Program-made: the position numbers and the translations under genes
In this document: one piece after another, positions 1 through 5,127 of the stretch
How positions within the stretch are numbered: the first letter of the stretch is position 1
Layout of the letters: every line of letters begins with the position of its first letter
Source: Deltaproteobacteria bacterium
Lineage (GTDB): Bacteria > Desulfobacterota_B > Binatia > UBA9968
DNA length: 5,180 bases
Direction: 5' to 3'
Assembly: GCA_030620935.1 (NCBI GenBank)
Contig: JAUXIP010000185.1
Span: forward strand, 1-5,180
The notes under the pieces: generated by a model
Told to the model about the DNA's origin: nothing
What the model saw: the letters and a program-made list of their open reading frames with translations, nothing else
The model's database searches: none

Positions 1-1194
1 CAACGTGCCGCTGCCGACAAAATGGGACAACAGTCGAAAGTTCCGTGTCTCGTATCGGACACGACCGGCGATGATTGCCGGATGAATGCCGAGGCGCTGC
101 GCTAGTTCCATGACGGCCAGCGGCGTTGGCTTGTCCTTTACCTTGCTTGTATTCCATATGTCTTCTGGAATGAGCCCATTCTCGGCCCATTCATCCGCTT
201 CGGCTTCTCTCGGATCCTGTCGCGCGCCTTGCATGTCACGAAGAGTCAGATCATCGACGAACGCTTCATTGCTCGTCCCGCTCATATGGCGGCCGATGTG
301 AGCAAGCTCGTGCAGCAAGCAGAACCAGAAGTTGTCGAGCCGATCATAGCGCAAGGTCAGCCCGATAACGGGTGTACCGTCGGCGAGTTGAAGCGCCGCA
401 CCGTCCAGGTATGTACGTGGTAAATGCTCAAGATACACGAGATGAATACCGTGATTAGCGAGGAGCTCTTGGGCGAGTCGAGGGCCGTCTTGCGACCAGC
501 TCAACCTTGCGACTTTCCGCAGAAAAGAAAGGTCGACCGTACCGGGTTTAAAGCCGACAGGCAGCCGATGCGCATTTGCTCTCGCTAACACTTCCCAGCA
601 CCAAGCTTTGAGAGAGTATGGATCAGTTTTCGCGTTGACACGCGCTTGATCATTCTTCCGGAAGAATGCTGCAGGCAAAACATATTCGCCTCCGGCCCGG
701 TGAATCAGGTCGCGCATGATTTCTTCGGCATGGGAGGCAAAATTGCGTCGCTTCTCGATCCACCCACGTTTTGCCATTTCAGCCAATGGAAACCGGCGCC
801 ACTCGGTACCTTCGAGCGCCGAAGGCAACTCGCCGCCCGGTTGCTGTAACAGCGCGTCAGCGGGGACACCGAGATTGGCATGCAGCGCGCGCGCCATTTG
901 CATTGTGAGCGGGCGCTTGCCGGACAGCACCTCGGATACTTTGGCGCGGCTGCCCAGGAACGGGATAAGATCACGGGGCGAAAGCCCGCCTTGCTCCATG
1001 CGAAACCGAATTGCTCCAAGCGGGGTTGGAAGACCCATGGGGACATGCTTCGCCTCATAAAGTTCGACAAGGTCGGTAAGCACATCGAGTTCCTCACCCT
1101 CAGGGGTACCACCCTCGGCGTCCATAAGTTCATCAATACGCGCGAGAGCGGCTTCGTAATCTGCCTCGCTTCGAATTGCTCGAATATTGCTCAT
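1..1194 (-). CDS. higA: HigA-like antitoxin fused to ImmA/IrrE zinc metallopeptidase domain (3' end cut by window edge)
   Basis: The frame is open for 398 codons from ATG 1194 to base 1 with no stop. An AGGAGG sits 6 bases before the ATG, inside the end of the toxin gene. Residues about 55-118 form an XRE/HigA-type helix-turn-helix (LSPRDLIPFLGSRAKVSEVL, then SGKRPLT), expected to bind the operon operator. Residues about 220-350 are an ImmA/IrrE (COG2856-like) peptidase: H295-E296-L-A-H299 is the zinc motif, and E332 in the EAEADEWA segment is the probable third ligand. The end, LSHFVGSGTL, resembles the usual tail of the family, so probably only a few residues are missing. The gene lies one base behind the HigB toxin. 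By family knowledge it should neutralise HigB and repress the operon. Whether the peptidase part cleaves itself or another protein is unknown; the metal ligands are intact, so activity is possible. Seen: motifs and fusion. Inferred: regulation and any cleavage. Confidence 0.93.
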   Translation of the reverse strand, partial: MSNIRAIRSEADYEAALARIDELMDAEGGTPEGEELDVLTDLVELYEAKHVPMGLPTPLGAIRFRMEQGGLSPRDLIPFLGSRAKVSEVLSGKRPLTMQMARALHANLGVPADALLQQPGGELPSALEGTEWRRFPLAEMAKRGWIEKRRNFASHAEEIMRDLIHRAGGEYVLPAAFFRKNDQARVNAKTDPYSLKAWCWEVLARANAHRLPVGFKPGTVDLSFLRKVARLSWSQDGPRLAQELLANHGIHLVYLEHLPRTYLDGAALQLADGTPVIGLTLRYDRLDNFWFCLLHELAHIGRHMSGTSNEAFVDDLTLRDMQGARQDPREAEADEWAENGLIPEDIWNTSKVKDKPTPLAVMELAQRLGIHPAIIAGRVRYETRNFRLLSHFVGSGTL

Positions 1195-1195
1195 C

Positions 1196-1486
1196 TCACA
1201 CCTCCTCGACGTCGATCTCATCATATTCTTCATGTGTGCCGACGAAACGCACATAAACCACCCGGTACGGATAGTTGATCTTCACAACGAGCCGGTAATC
1301 ATTCCCCTTGATATTGAACACAACGCGATCCCCTACAAAACTTGCACTTCTATACTTCTCTTTTACCTGTGAAGGCTTGGTCCACTCTTCCTTTTCGACT
1401 TCGCGATACCACGCCAAGAGCGGATCTTCAGCATCTGGATAGCGCATCCAAAATTCGCGCAGAGTCCTCTTCGCGATGATCCGCAT
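1196..1486 (-). CDS. higB: HigB family type II toxin (RelE-like mRNA interferase)
   Basis: This 96-residue protein has the length and pattern of the HigB_toxin family. It opens MRIIAKRTLREFWMRYPDAE, has a central VVFNIKGNDYRLVVKINY, and closes with the family-typical VRFVGTHEEYDEIDVEE. Family members are small RelE-fold endoribonucleases that cut mRNA on the ribosome; basic residues and the conserved H of the GTHEEYD segment are the expected active-site area. It is the first gene of a toxin-first operon, as is normal for higBA. Its TGA is one base from the antitoxin ATG, which implies coupled translation. The ATG at 1486 has only a weak TTAGG before it, and a good -10 ends just 5 bases upstream, so the message may be leaderless. 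The gene looks complete, with no frameshift. Function is inferred from family. Confidence 0.93.
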   Translation of the reverse strand: MRIIAKRTLREFWMRYPDAEDPLLAWYREVEKEEWTKPSQVKEKYRSASFVGDRVVFNIKGNDYRLVVKINYPYRVVYVRFVGTHEEYDEIDVEEV

Positions 1487-1491
1487 TGCCT

Positions 1492-1520
1492 AATATAATA
1501 TGTTCCCTAAATATTATCAA
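1492..1520 (-). promoter_or_regulatory. Candidate higBA promoter
   Basis: Read on the minus strand, TTGATA (1520-1515) and TATATT (1497-1492) are separated by exactly 17 bases. This is a near-consensus sigma-70 type pair. The predicted start of transcription falls on or next to the A of the higB ATG (1486), giving a leaderless mRNA. An overlapping alternative is the extended -10 TGATAATAT (1519-1511), which would give a leader of about 18 bases. No experimental support is available. Confidence 0.6.
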
Positions 1521-1550
1521 GTAGTTTTAATAAATTAGGGAACATATTAT
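1495..1550. repeat. Perfect 16-bp inverted repeat, probable HigA operator
   Basis: ATAATATGTTCCCTAA (1495-1510) is repeated in perfect inverted form as TTAGGGAACATATTAT (1535-1550), with 24 bases between. The arm centres are 40 bp apart, close to four helical turns, so two antitoxin dimers could bind the same face of the DNA. The left arm fills most of the spacer between the -35 and -10 of the higB promoter, where bound protein would block RNA polymerase. Autorepression by HigA is inferred from the known behaviour of such modules. The spacing is too long and the sequence too AT-rich for a typical terminator. Confidence 0.7.
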
Positions 1551-1638
1551 TAAGGTACTAATATACATAGATAATCTGATAAAGTGAGAGGCCTGAGTAT
1601 TAACCTAGTGGATGCCCTTCGAATATATATTCCCGCGC

Positions 1639-1800
1639 ATGACGAGAAAGCCGCGGGTCGAATTTGAAGGGGCGTTTTGCCGTGTTATCGTGCATGGCAA
1701 TCGGCGGCGGAAGATCTTTCGCAACAATCGGGACCGGCTGAGATACTTGGGTCGAGTTGACCATTGCCGCCAGCGCTATCGATTCACGATTTACGACTGA
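1639..1800 (+). pseudogene. REP-associated tyrosine transposase (RAYT, IS200-like) N-terminal fragment
   Basis: The 53 residues starting MTRKPRVEFEGAFCRVIVHG and ending RQRYRFTIYD match the N-terminus of Y1/RAYT transposases, whose usual form is a KPR-EFEGA-YHVI-RGN segment followed by a DR--YL stretch. The family normally continues into a segment ending M-NHVH (the HUH metal site) and later the catalytic tyrosine. Here a TGA (1798-1800) ends the frame before the HUH motif, and no continuation is visible in the other frames. Intact members are several times longer. The fragment has lost its catalytic site and cannot be active. ATG 1639 is chosen because family similarity starts there; the frame stays open back to ATG 1612 but those 9 residues look unrelated. 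No clear ribosome site precedes it. It appears to be a remnant of a past mobile element. Confidence 0.8.
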
Positions 1801-1817
1801 AAAAATAGGGGCCGTAT

Positions 1818-1928
1818 ATGATTGATCTTAAATATTCCCTGGTTATCGAGGCGACAGAAGACGCGAACTTCTTCGGCTTTTATTCCCCCGATCTGGAAGG
1901 ACTTACCGGGGTCGGCCATTATTATTGA
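1818..1928 (+). pseudogene. HicB-like antitoxin N-terminal fragment
   Basis: ATG 1818 opens a 36-residue frame starting MIDLKYSLVIEATEDANFFG, followed by FYSPDLEGLTGVGH and then YY and TGA (1926-1928). The pattern of a short beta strand, a D-x-x-F-F-G/A turn, then SPDLEGLTGVGH is typical of the HicB family N-terminus (usual form: Y-PDLPGC-T-GD). Full HicB proteins have about 80-140 residues, so more than half is missing, including any DNA-binding C-terminal domain. No hicA toxin gene lies upstream; the RAYT fragment ends 17 bases before it. A GGGG 8 bases before the ATG is a weak ribosome site. It is probably a broken relic. Only the short N-terminal match supports the family call. Confidence 0.65.
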
Positions 1929-1953
1929 GTGGGGGACTCGTACTTTTTGGCTT

Positions 1954-2385
1954 TCAAAACGCCCTAAACTTGAATCTCACAAATCTCCGAATGAGTTCGA
2001 AGTCCTGAGAGCTCAGCGTGATAAGGGTCGCGCCAATCCCCCGGCAGGAAAGGACGATCATAATGTCATTAATTAAAGCAATCTTCTTGCTTTTAAAATC
2101 AGGGCACCTCAAACCGATTCTAACGGCGAGGGTCCCTGCTTCTTTCCAGTCTTCGTAGCTGGGATTGATAACCCTCCCTACCCGTTCAAAGGGACGAAAA
2201 AAGTTCTGCACACGGCGCAAAGCGAGGTCGTTTATGCAGCCTACGATAAGCTCCTGAGCCACGACACTGGAGAAATAAGTGGAGGGGATGGATCGAGTAT
2301 ATTGGGTGGTGTGCTGCAACGCAAAATGCCGGTCGAGCATGCAGCGGATATAGATGTTGGTGTCGAAGATATACTTAGCGGCCAT
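1954..2385 (-). CDS. vapC: VapC-like PIN-domain toxin (ribonuclease)
   Basis: This 143-residue protein has the PIN-domain layout. D8 lies in KYIFDTNIYIR, E45 in VVAQELIVG, D107 in IALINDIMIVLS, and D128 in LITLSSQDFELI. These four acids are the expected magnesium-binding site, so the nuclease should be competent. VapC toxins cut specific RNAs, often tRNA, until bound by VapB. The ATG overlaps the last 11 bases of the antitoxin gene, the usual antitoxin-first arrangement, and a GAAGG 5 bases upstream can serve as ribosome site. The length is normal for the family and no disruption is seen. Its 3' end faces the HicB fragment with 25 bases between, and no clear terminator hairpin is visible there. 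The target RNA cannot be read from the sequence. Confidence 0.92.
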   Translation of the reverse strand: MAAKYIFDTNIYIRCMLDRHFALQHTTQYTRSIPSTYFSSVVAQELIVGCINDLALRRVQNFFRPFERVGRVINPSYEDWKEAGTLAVRIGLRCPDFKSKKIALINDIMIVLSCRGIGATLITLSSQDFELIRRFVRFKFRAF

Positions 2386-2569
2386 AGAGGCCTTCTACCC
2401 CGCCGACTCCTGCATTCTCTATCCACGCCTTGGCTGCTTCTTTCTGAAAAAGGACCAAATCCATGGCCTTTTGAATGGCTTCTGTTTCTGTCTTGGCTTT
2501 AAGGAGGCGCTGGACTTTTTTGATCTTGGCCTCATCCAACCAGTAGTTCTTGCGCTTAAGACCTTTCAT
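2375..2569 (-). CDS. vapB: VapB-like antitoxin
   Basis: This 64-residue protein starts MKGLKRKNYWLDEAKIKKVQ, continues with a KTETEAIQKAMDLVLFQKE helix, and ends in a glycine-rich tail (GVGGVEGLYGR). The beta-strand-like start followed by two helices resembles ribbon-helix-helix VapB antitoxins, with the tail as the likely VapC-binding part. ATG 2569 is preferred over the longer open frame to 2638, because a perfect AGGAGG lies 5 bases before it and the upstream part is non-coding hairpin sequence. It overlaps vapC by 11 bases, so the pair is co-transcribed. By family knowledge it neutralises VapC and, with it, represses its own promoter. The ribbon-helix-helix assignment is inferred from pattern alone. 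Confidence 0.85.
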   Translation of the reverse strand: MKGLKRKNYWLDEAKIKKVQRLLKAKTETEAIQKAMDLVLFQKEAAKAWIENAGVGGVEGLYGR

Positions 2570-2597
2570 CACGACCTCCTTTAGATACAATGTAAAT

Positions 2598-2698
2598 CCC
2601 GCCTCTTGAGGCGGGCACAAAGCCGATGGGGTTTCCAAAGGGGAGAAACGGCAGCTCTACCCTTTGGTCGAACACGGGTATTCAAGCCCCGTGTTCGA
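2598..2698 (-). ncRNA. Structured 5' leader of vapBC: three hairpins with possible pseudoknot
   Basis: In minus-strand order: arms 2698-2688 and 2678-2668 form an 11-bp perfect stem with a 9-base loop. Arms 2667-2660 and 2642-2635 (CCAAAGGG/CCCTTTGG) form an 8-bp stem starting at the very next base. Bases 2615-2598 form a 7-bp GC stem (CCCGCCT/AGGCGGG) with a 4-base loop. In addition GTTTC (2652-side, 2649-2645) can pair with GAAAC (2635-2631), supported by GCC/GGC (2652-2650 with 2624-2622). That crosses the second stem and gives an H-type pseudoknot topology. If the promoter at 2716-2744 is real, all of this lies in the vapB 5' untranslated region, ending 28 bases before the start codon. 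I do not recognise it as a known riboswitch. It could also be a relic of a mobile-element end or a REP-like repeat. Confidence 0.5.
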
Positions 2699-2707
2699 TA
2701 TAACTTA

Positions 2708-2738
2708 ATACGTACAAAATACCCTATCTTGTACGTAT
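2708..2738. repeat. Perfect 10-bp inverted repeat, probable VapB(C) operator
   Basis: ATACGTACAA (2708-2717) and TTGTACGTAT (2729-2738) are perfect inverted copies with 11 bases between. Each arm contains the small palindrome GTAC. The arms overlap the spacer and the -10/start region of the candidate vapB promoter, as expected for an autorepressor site. Arm centres are 21 bp apart, two helical turns. Binding by VapB or the VapBC complex is an inference. Confidence 0.55.
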
Positions 2739-2744
2739 AGTCAA
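2716..2744 (-). promoter_or_regulatory. Candidate vapBC promoter
   Basis: On the minus strand TTGACT (2744-2739) is followed after exactly 17 bases by TATTTT (2721-2716). The -35 matches consensus at five of six positions, the -10 at four. Transcription would start near 2709 and leave a leader of about 140 bases before vapB. A divergent candidate promoter for the right-hand operon begins 34 bases away. Confidence 0.45.
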
Positions 2745-2778
2745 TTAAGAAGTTGGCTGGTTGTGGTAGTGCAAATGG

Positions 2779-2807
2779 TTGACTGACTTTGGTCCACACT
2801 CTTATAG
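2779..2807 (+). promoter_or_regulatory. Candidate promoter of the TAXI-mlaE operon
   Basis: TTGACT (2779-2784) is followed after 17 bases by TTATAG (2802-2807), or after 18 by TATAGA. It is the best sigma-70-like pair in the interval and would give a leader of about 210 bases. The -10 is mediocre, and other sites nearer the gene, such as TATAAA at 2882, lack a matching -35. Tentative. Confidence 0.35.
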
Positions 2808-2965
2808 AAGACTGCCCGTATTGAGCGGACCTATTGAAACCTCTGGAAGAGGATGATTTAACCCTGTTGGGTTGAGTCCAGTATAAATACAGTAGATTTT
2901 GAGCCAAAAACTAGTAATTTTACCAGTTGTCATAGGCTACCCCGGGATAGTAACCTAGATAGAAA

Positions 2966-3008
2966 AAATTCACCCCAAATTATAAATAAAATCAAAGAGG
3001 GTGATTTT
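2966..3008 (+). promoter_or_regulatory. Inverted repeat directly upstream of the TAXI ribosome binding site
   Basis: AAATTCACCC (2966-2975) pairs with GGGTGATTTT (2999-3008) at nine of ten positions, with a 23-base AT-rich loop. The right arm ends just before AAGGAGG (3010-3016). It could be an mRNA hairpin that affects access to the ribosome site, or a DNA operator. The sequence does not decide between these. Confidence 0.35.
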
Positions 3009-3022
3009 AAAGGAGGTCGATC

Positions 3023-3949
3023 GTGAAAAAAGTATCCATATTGGTTTTTGTACTATTTGTTTATGCACAAGCTGCCGCTGCTTTCACTATTGCTACAGGC
3101 TCTAAGGAGGGAACTTATTTTAAGATAGCCCAAGACATTAAAAGAGTAGCCAAAAAAGAAGGGCTCGATTTAAAAGTTATAACGAGCAATGGCTCCTTCG
3201 AAAATATCAAACTACTGGGTCAGGGCAAAGCAGACCTGGCGATTGTTCAGAAAGACGCCCTGGGGTATTTTGCAGATTTTATAAAGGAGACAGACAAATC
3301 CGATGTCTTTGACCAGGTCAAAATTGTTTTAAACCTTTATCCTGAAGAGGTCCATGTCATCACCAACAATAAAGATCTCGCCTCGTTCCGCGACCTTCAA
3401 AACAAAAGGGTGGCTGTGGGATCTAGAAACAGCGGCACTCTTTTAACCAGCGATTACTTATTCCAAGCGTATAAACTTAAGGCCAAGACGTACGACTTTG
3501 GACCAACTCGTGCCGTCGACGAGTTAAGAAAAGGGAACATCGATGCGATGATCTTTGTGGGCGGCGCCCCTGTAGCGGCTTTCAAAACGTTAGACAAAGA
3601 GTTTCGCTAGGTCCGACTTCCCCAAGACGATCGATTGGACAAAATATATCAGAGGAAGATTCTGGAAAGGGATTTTTATAAGTGGGCTAAAACCGATACG
3701 GCAACCTACGCCATTAACTCAGTGATCGTTGCACGGAATCGTAACAATCAAGATTATATTGTTAATCTGCAAAGGTTGGTCCTTGCCATCTTGAAGAATA
3801 AAGAGAGCCTGGAGAGCAATGGCCATCCAAAATGGAAAAAATCGCTCATCAGATACTTTTATAGAGATGTAGGCTTCGGGCCTACGAACGACATCATTAA
3901 GATATATAACCTGCTCACCGAGTACGGTTACAAGATAGTGAAAAAATAG
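3023..3949 (+). pseudogene. TAXI-family periplasmic solute-binding protein, interrupted by one in-frame TAG
   Basis: GTG 3023 has a strong AAAGGAGGT upstream. Residues 1-20 form a Sec signal peptide (MKK, hydrophobic core, AQAAAA). Mature residues starting FTIATGSKEGTYFKIAQDI match the TAXI family (usual form: GTGGTGGTYYPIG). Further family-like parts are NIKLLGQGKADLAIVQKDAL (61-80), KRVAVGSRNSGTLLTSDYLF (128-147) and IDAMIFVGGAPVAAF (173-187). The frame stops at TAG 3608-3610 after 195 residues. The same frame then stays open from 3611 to TAG 3947-3949, giving a C-terminal part (KIYQRKILERDFYKWAKTDT, then YAINSVIVARN). Together 308 residues are encoded, close to normal TAXI size. TAXI proteins bind small organic acids for TRAP transporters, but no TRAP permease is here; a STAS-MlaE permease follows 22 bases later. 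Explanations are recent nonsense mutation, sequencing error or suppression. The C-terminal part alone has only TTG 3635 as a possible start, with no ribosome site. Confidence 0.85.
3608..3610 (+). other. In-frame amber codon inside the TAXI gene
   Basis: The codons around it read E-F-R-TAG-V-R-L-P with no frame change before or after. A single base change from CAG, AAG, GAG, TGG, TAC/TAT, TTG or TCG would account for it. The same gene ends with another TAG (3947-3949), so TAG also serves as the genuine end here unless further readthrough occurs. No stem-loop that would suggest selenocysteine-like recoding was noticed just downstream. Confidence 0.8.
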
Positions 3950-3971
3950 AGTGTTAACCTGAGGAGAACAG

Positions 3972-5123
3972 GTGGCCGAGACAAATTTAACAGCCTCGCC
4001 TTGTGGGATGAGCTTCAGTCGCCCGTCTGACGACACCTTGCTCGTGCAGCTCTCCGGAAGCTGGAGAATGCAGGAAAGGCTGCCTTCGGCTGTTGCCGTG
4101 CAAGAGCAGCTGGAATCCGGTCCCCGAATCCGTCAGATTGCCTTTGATACCGGGGGAATCAAGGAATGGGACAGTGGCCTACTGACGTTCCTGGCCAAGA
4201 TCGTTAACCAGAGCGCTCAGAACCAAATCGAGCTGGACCGGGAGGGTCTACCCTCTGGTGTCAGGCGGCTCCTCGATTTGGCCGAGGCGGTACCGGAGAG
4301 GAAAGGTGCCCGTACGGAAACCGCCTCGCCCCCGTTCTTCGAACGCATTGGAACGAATGTCATCAAATCCGGGGACTCGGTCTCGGAAATGCTCTCCTTC
4401 TTGGGAGAGGTAACCCTGACCTTTATAAAGCTTTTGGGCATGAAGGCACGTTATCGGACCTCGGACCTTCTGCTCTTGATCCAGGATTGCGGAGTCCAGG
4501 CCCTACCGATCGTCACTTTGATCAGCTTTCTTGTGGGAGTCATTTTTGCTTTTGTCGGAGCCATACAGCTTCAGCAGTTCGGAGCCCAGATCTACGTGGC
4601 GAACCTCGTCGGGATCGCCATGGTTCGTGATATGGGCGCCATGATGACGGGAATCATCATGGCCGGAAGAACCGGCGCGGCCTTCGCCGCACAGCTCGGT
4701 ACGATGAAGGTAACCCAGGAGATCGACGCCTTCACCACCATGGGGTTCTCACCTCTAGAATTCCTAGTGCTCCCCCGGATGGTCGCCTTGATCCTGATGA
4801 TGCCCCTTCTCACCCTGTACTCGGATCTTATGGGCATTCTGGGCGGCGCTGCAGTAGGACTCGGGATGCTCGACCTGTCGTGGACCACTTACTACCGACA
4901 GACTGTGTCCTCAATCGATCTGACGACCCTCTTTGGAGGCATATTCAAAAGCTCTGTTTATGGTATCCTCATCGCGATTTCCGGCTGCCTCCGAGGCCTG
5001 CAGTGCGGCAACAGTTCCTCTGCCGTCGGGGATGCCGCCACCTCCGCCGTAGTCACTGGCATTACCTTGATTGTCGCCGCCAGCGGCGTGTTCGCCGTCG
5101 TCTTTTACGTTTTGGGGATTTGA
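3972..5123 (+). CDS. mlaE: STAS-MlaE family ABC lipid transporter permease
   Basis: This protein has 383 residues, starting at GTG 3972 with GAGGAG 5 bases before it. Residues about 14-105 form a STAS-like domain equivalent to MlaB, with a D-S-G (67-69) at the place of the usual D-S/T-x-G-L motif. After a linker, residues about 140-383 are the MlaE permease (PF02405 type) with about five to six hydrophobic segments. Conserved parts are LPIVTLISFLVGVIFAF (178-194), AGRTGAAFAAQLGTMKVTQE with IDAF (231-254), FLVLPRM (264-270) and CLRGLQCG near 339-346. In Mla systems the permease moves phospholipid between inner membrane and periplasm, driven by MlaF and guided by an MlaD MCE protein. Most family members without the STAS part have about 260 residues, so this is the fused form. 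The ATPase gene starts 4 bases after its TGA. Its GC content is visibly higher than that of the TAXI gene. Confidence 0.93.
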   Translation: MAETNLTASPCGMSFSRPSDDTLLVQLSGSWRMQERLPSAVAVQEQLESGPRIRQIAFDTGGIKEWDSGLLTFLAKIVNQSAQNQIELDREGLPSGVRRLLDLAEAVPERKGARTETASPPFFERIGTNVIKSGDSVSEMLSFLGEVTLTFIKLLGMKARYRTSDLLLLIQDCGVQALPIVTLISFLVGVIFAFVGAIQLQQFGAQIYVANLVGIAMVRDMGAMMTGIIMAGRTGAAFAAQLGTMKVTQEIDAFTTMGFSPLEFLVLPRMVALILMMPLLTLYSDLMGILGGAAVGLGMLDLSWTTYYRQTVSSIDLTTLFGGIFKSSVYGILIAISGCLRGLQCGNSSSAVGDAATSAVVTGITLIVAASGVFAVVFYVLGI

Positions 5124-5127
5124 GAAA

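Larger units (their letters stand above)
2745..3022. other. Non-coding stretch between the vapBC promoter and the TAXI gene
   Basis: No credible coding frame crosses these 278 bases on either strand. It holds one candidate plus-strand promoter (2779-2807), a small hairpin AACCC-TGTT-GGGTT (2860-2873), a near-palindrome around CCCGGG (2937-2950), and an inverted repeat just before the TAXI ribosome site (2966-3008). It is AT-rich in its right half. With the vapB leader it makes up a gene-free interval of about 450 bases, from 2570 to 3022. Confidence 0.6.

Noticed and set aside
705..1136. Minus-strand frame of 143 codons and several plus-strand frames over 646-1278
   Set aside because: They overlap the well-supported peptidase-fused HigA frame, which is uninterrupted over 398 codons with domain motifs, so these are shadow frames.
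1822..2076. Plus-strand frame of 84 codons overlapping the HicB fragment and the vapC 3' end
   Set aside because: It is in a different frame from the HicB-like residues, starts at a non-ATG codon, and its second half is antisense to vapC.
2668..2698. GTTCGA-containing stem that recalls a tRNA T arm
   Set aside because: No anticodon arm, D arm or acceptor stem can be drawn around it; the stem is 11 bp with a 9-base loop, not 5 bp with a 7-base loop.
2598..2738. Possible integron attC site beside the vapBC module
   Set aside because: There are several separate hairpins instead of one long imperfect palindrome, and no convincing pair of GTTRRRY/RYYYAAC core sites was found at its ends.
2811..2840. 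Sequence ending in ATTGAAAC that resembles the 3' end of some CRISPR repeats
   Set aside because: Only one copy occurs in the window, no second repeat follows at spacer distance, and no cas gene is present. An 8-base match of this kind is not rare by chance.
2581..2907. Open frame of 108 codons on the minus strand across the vapB leader
   Set aside because: It runs through three hairpins and the candidate promoter, has no ribosome site at its start, and its product is arginine-rich without any recognisable domain.
4217..4888. Minus-strand frames of 74 and 98 codons inside mlaE
   Set aside because: They are antisense to conserved MlaE residues and carry no ribosome site or recognisable domain.
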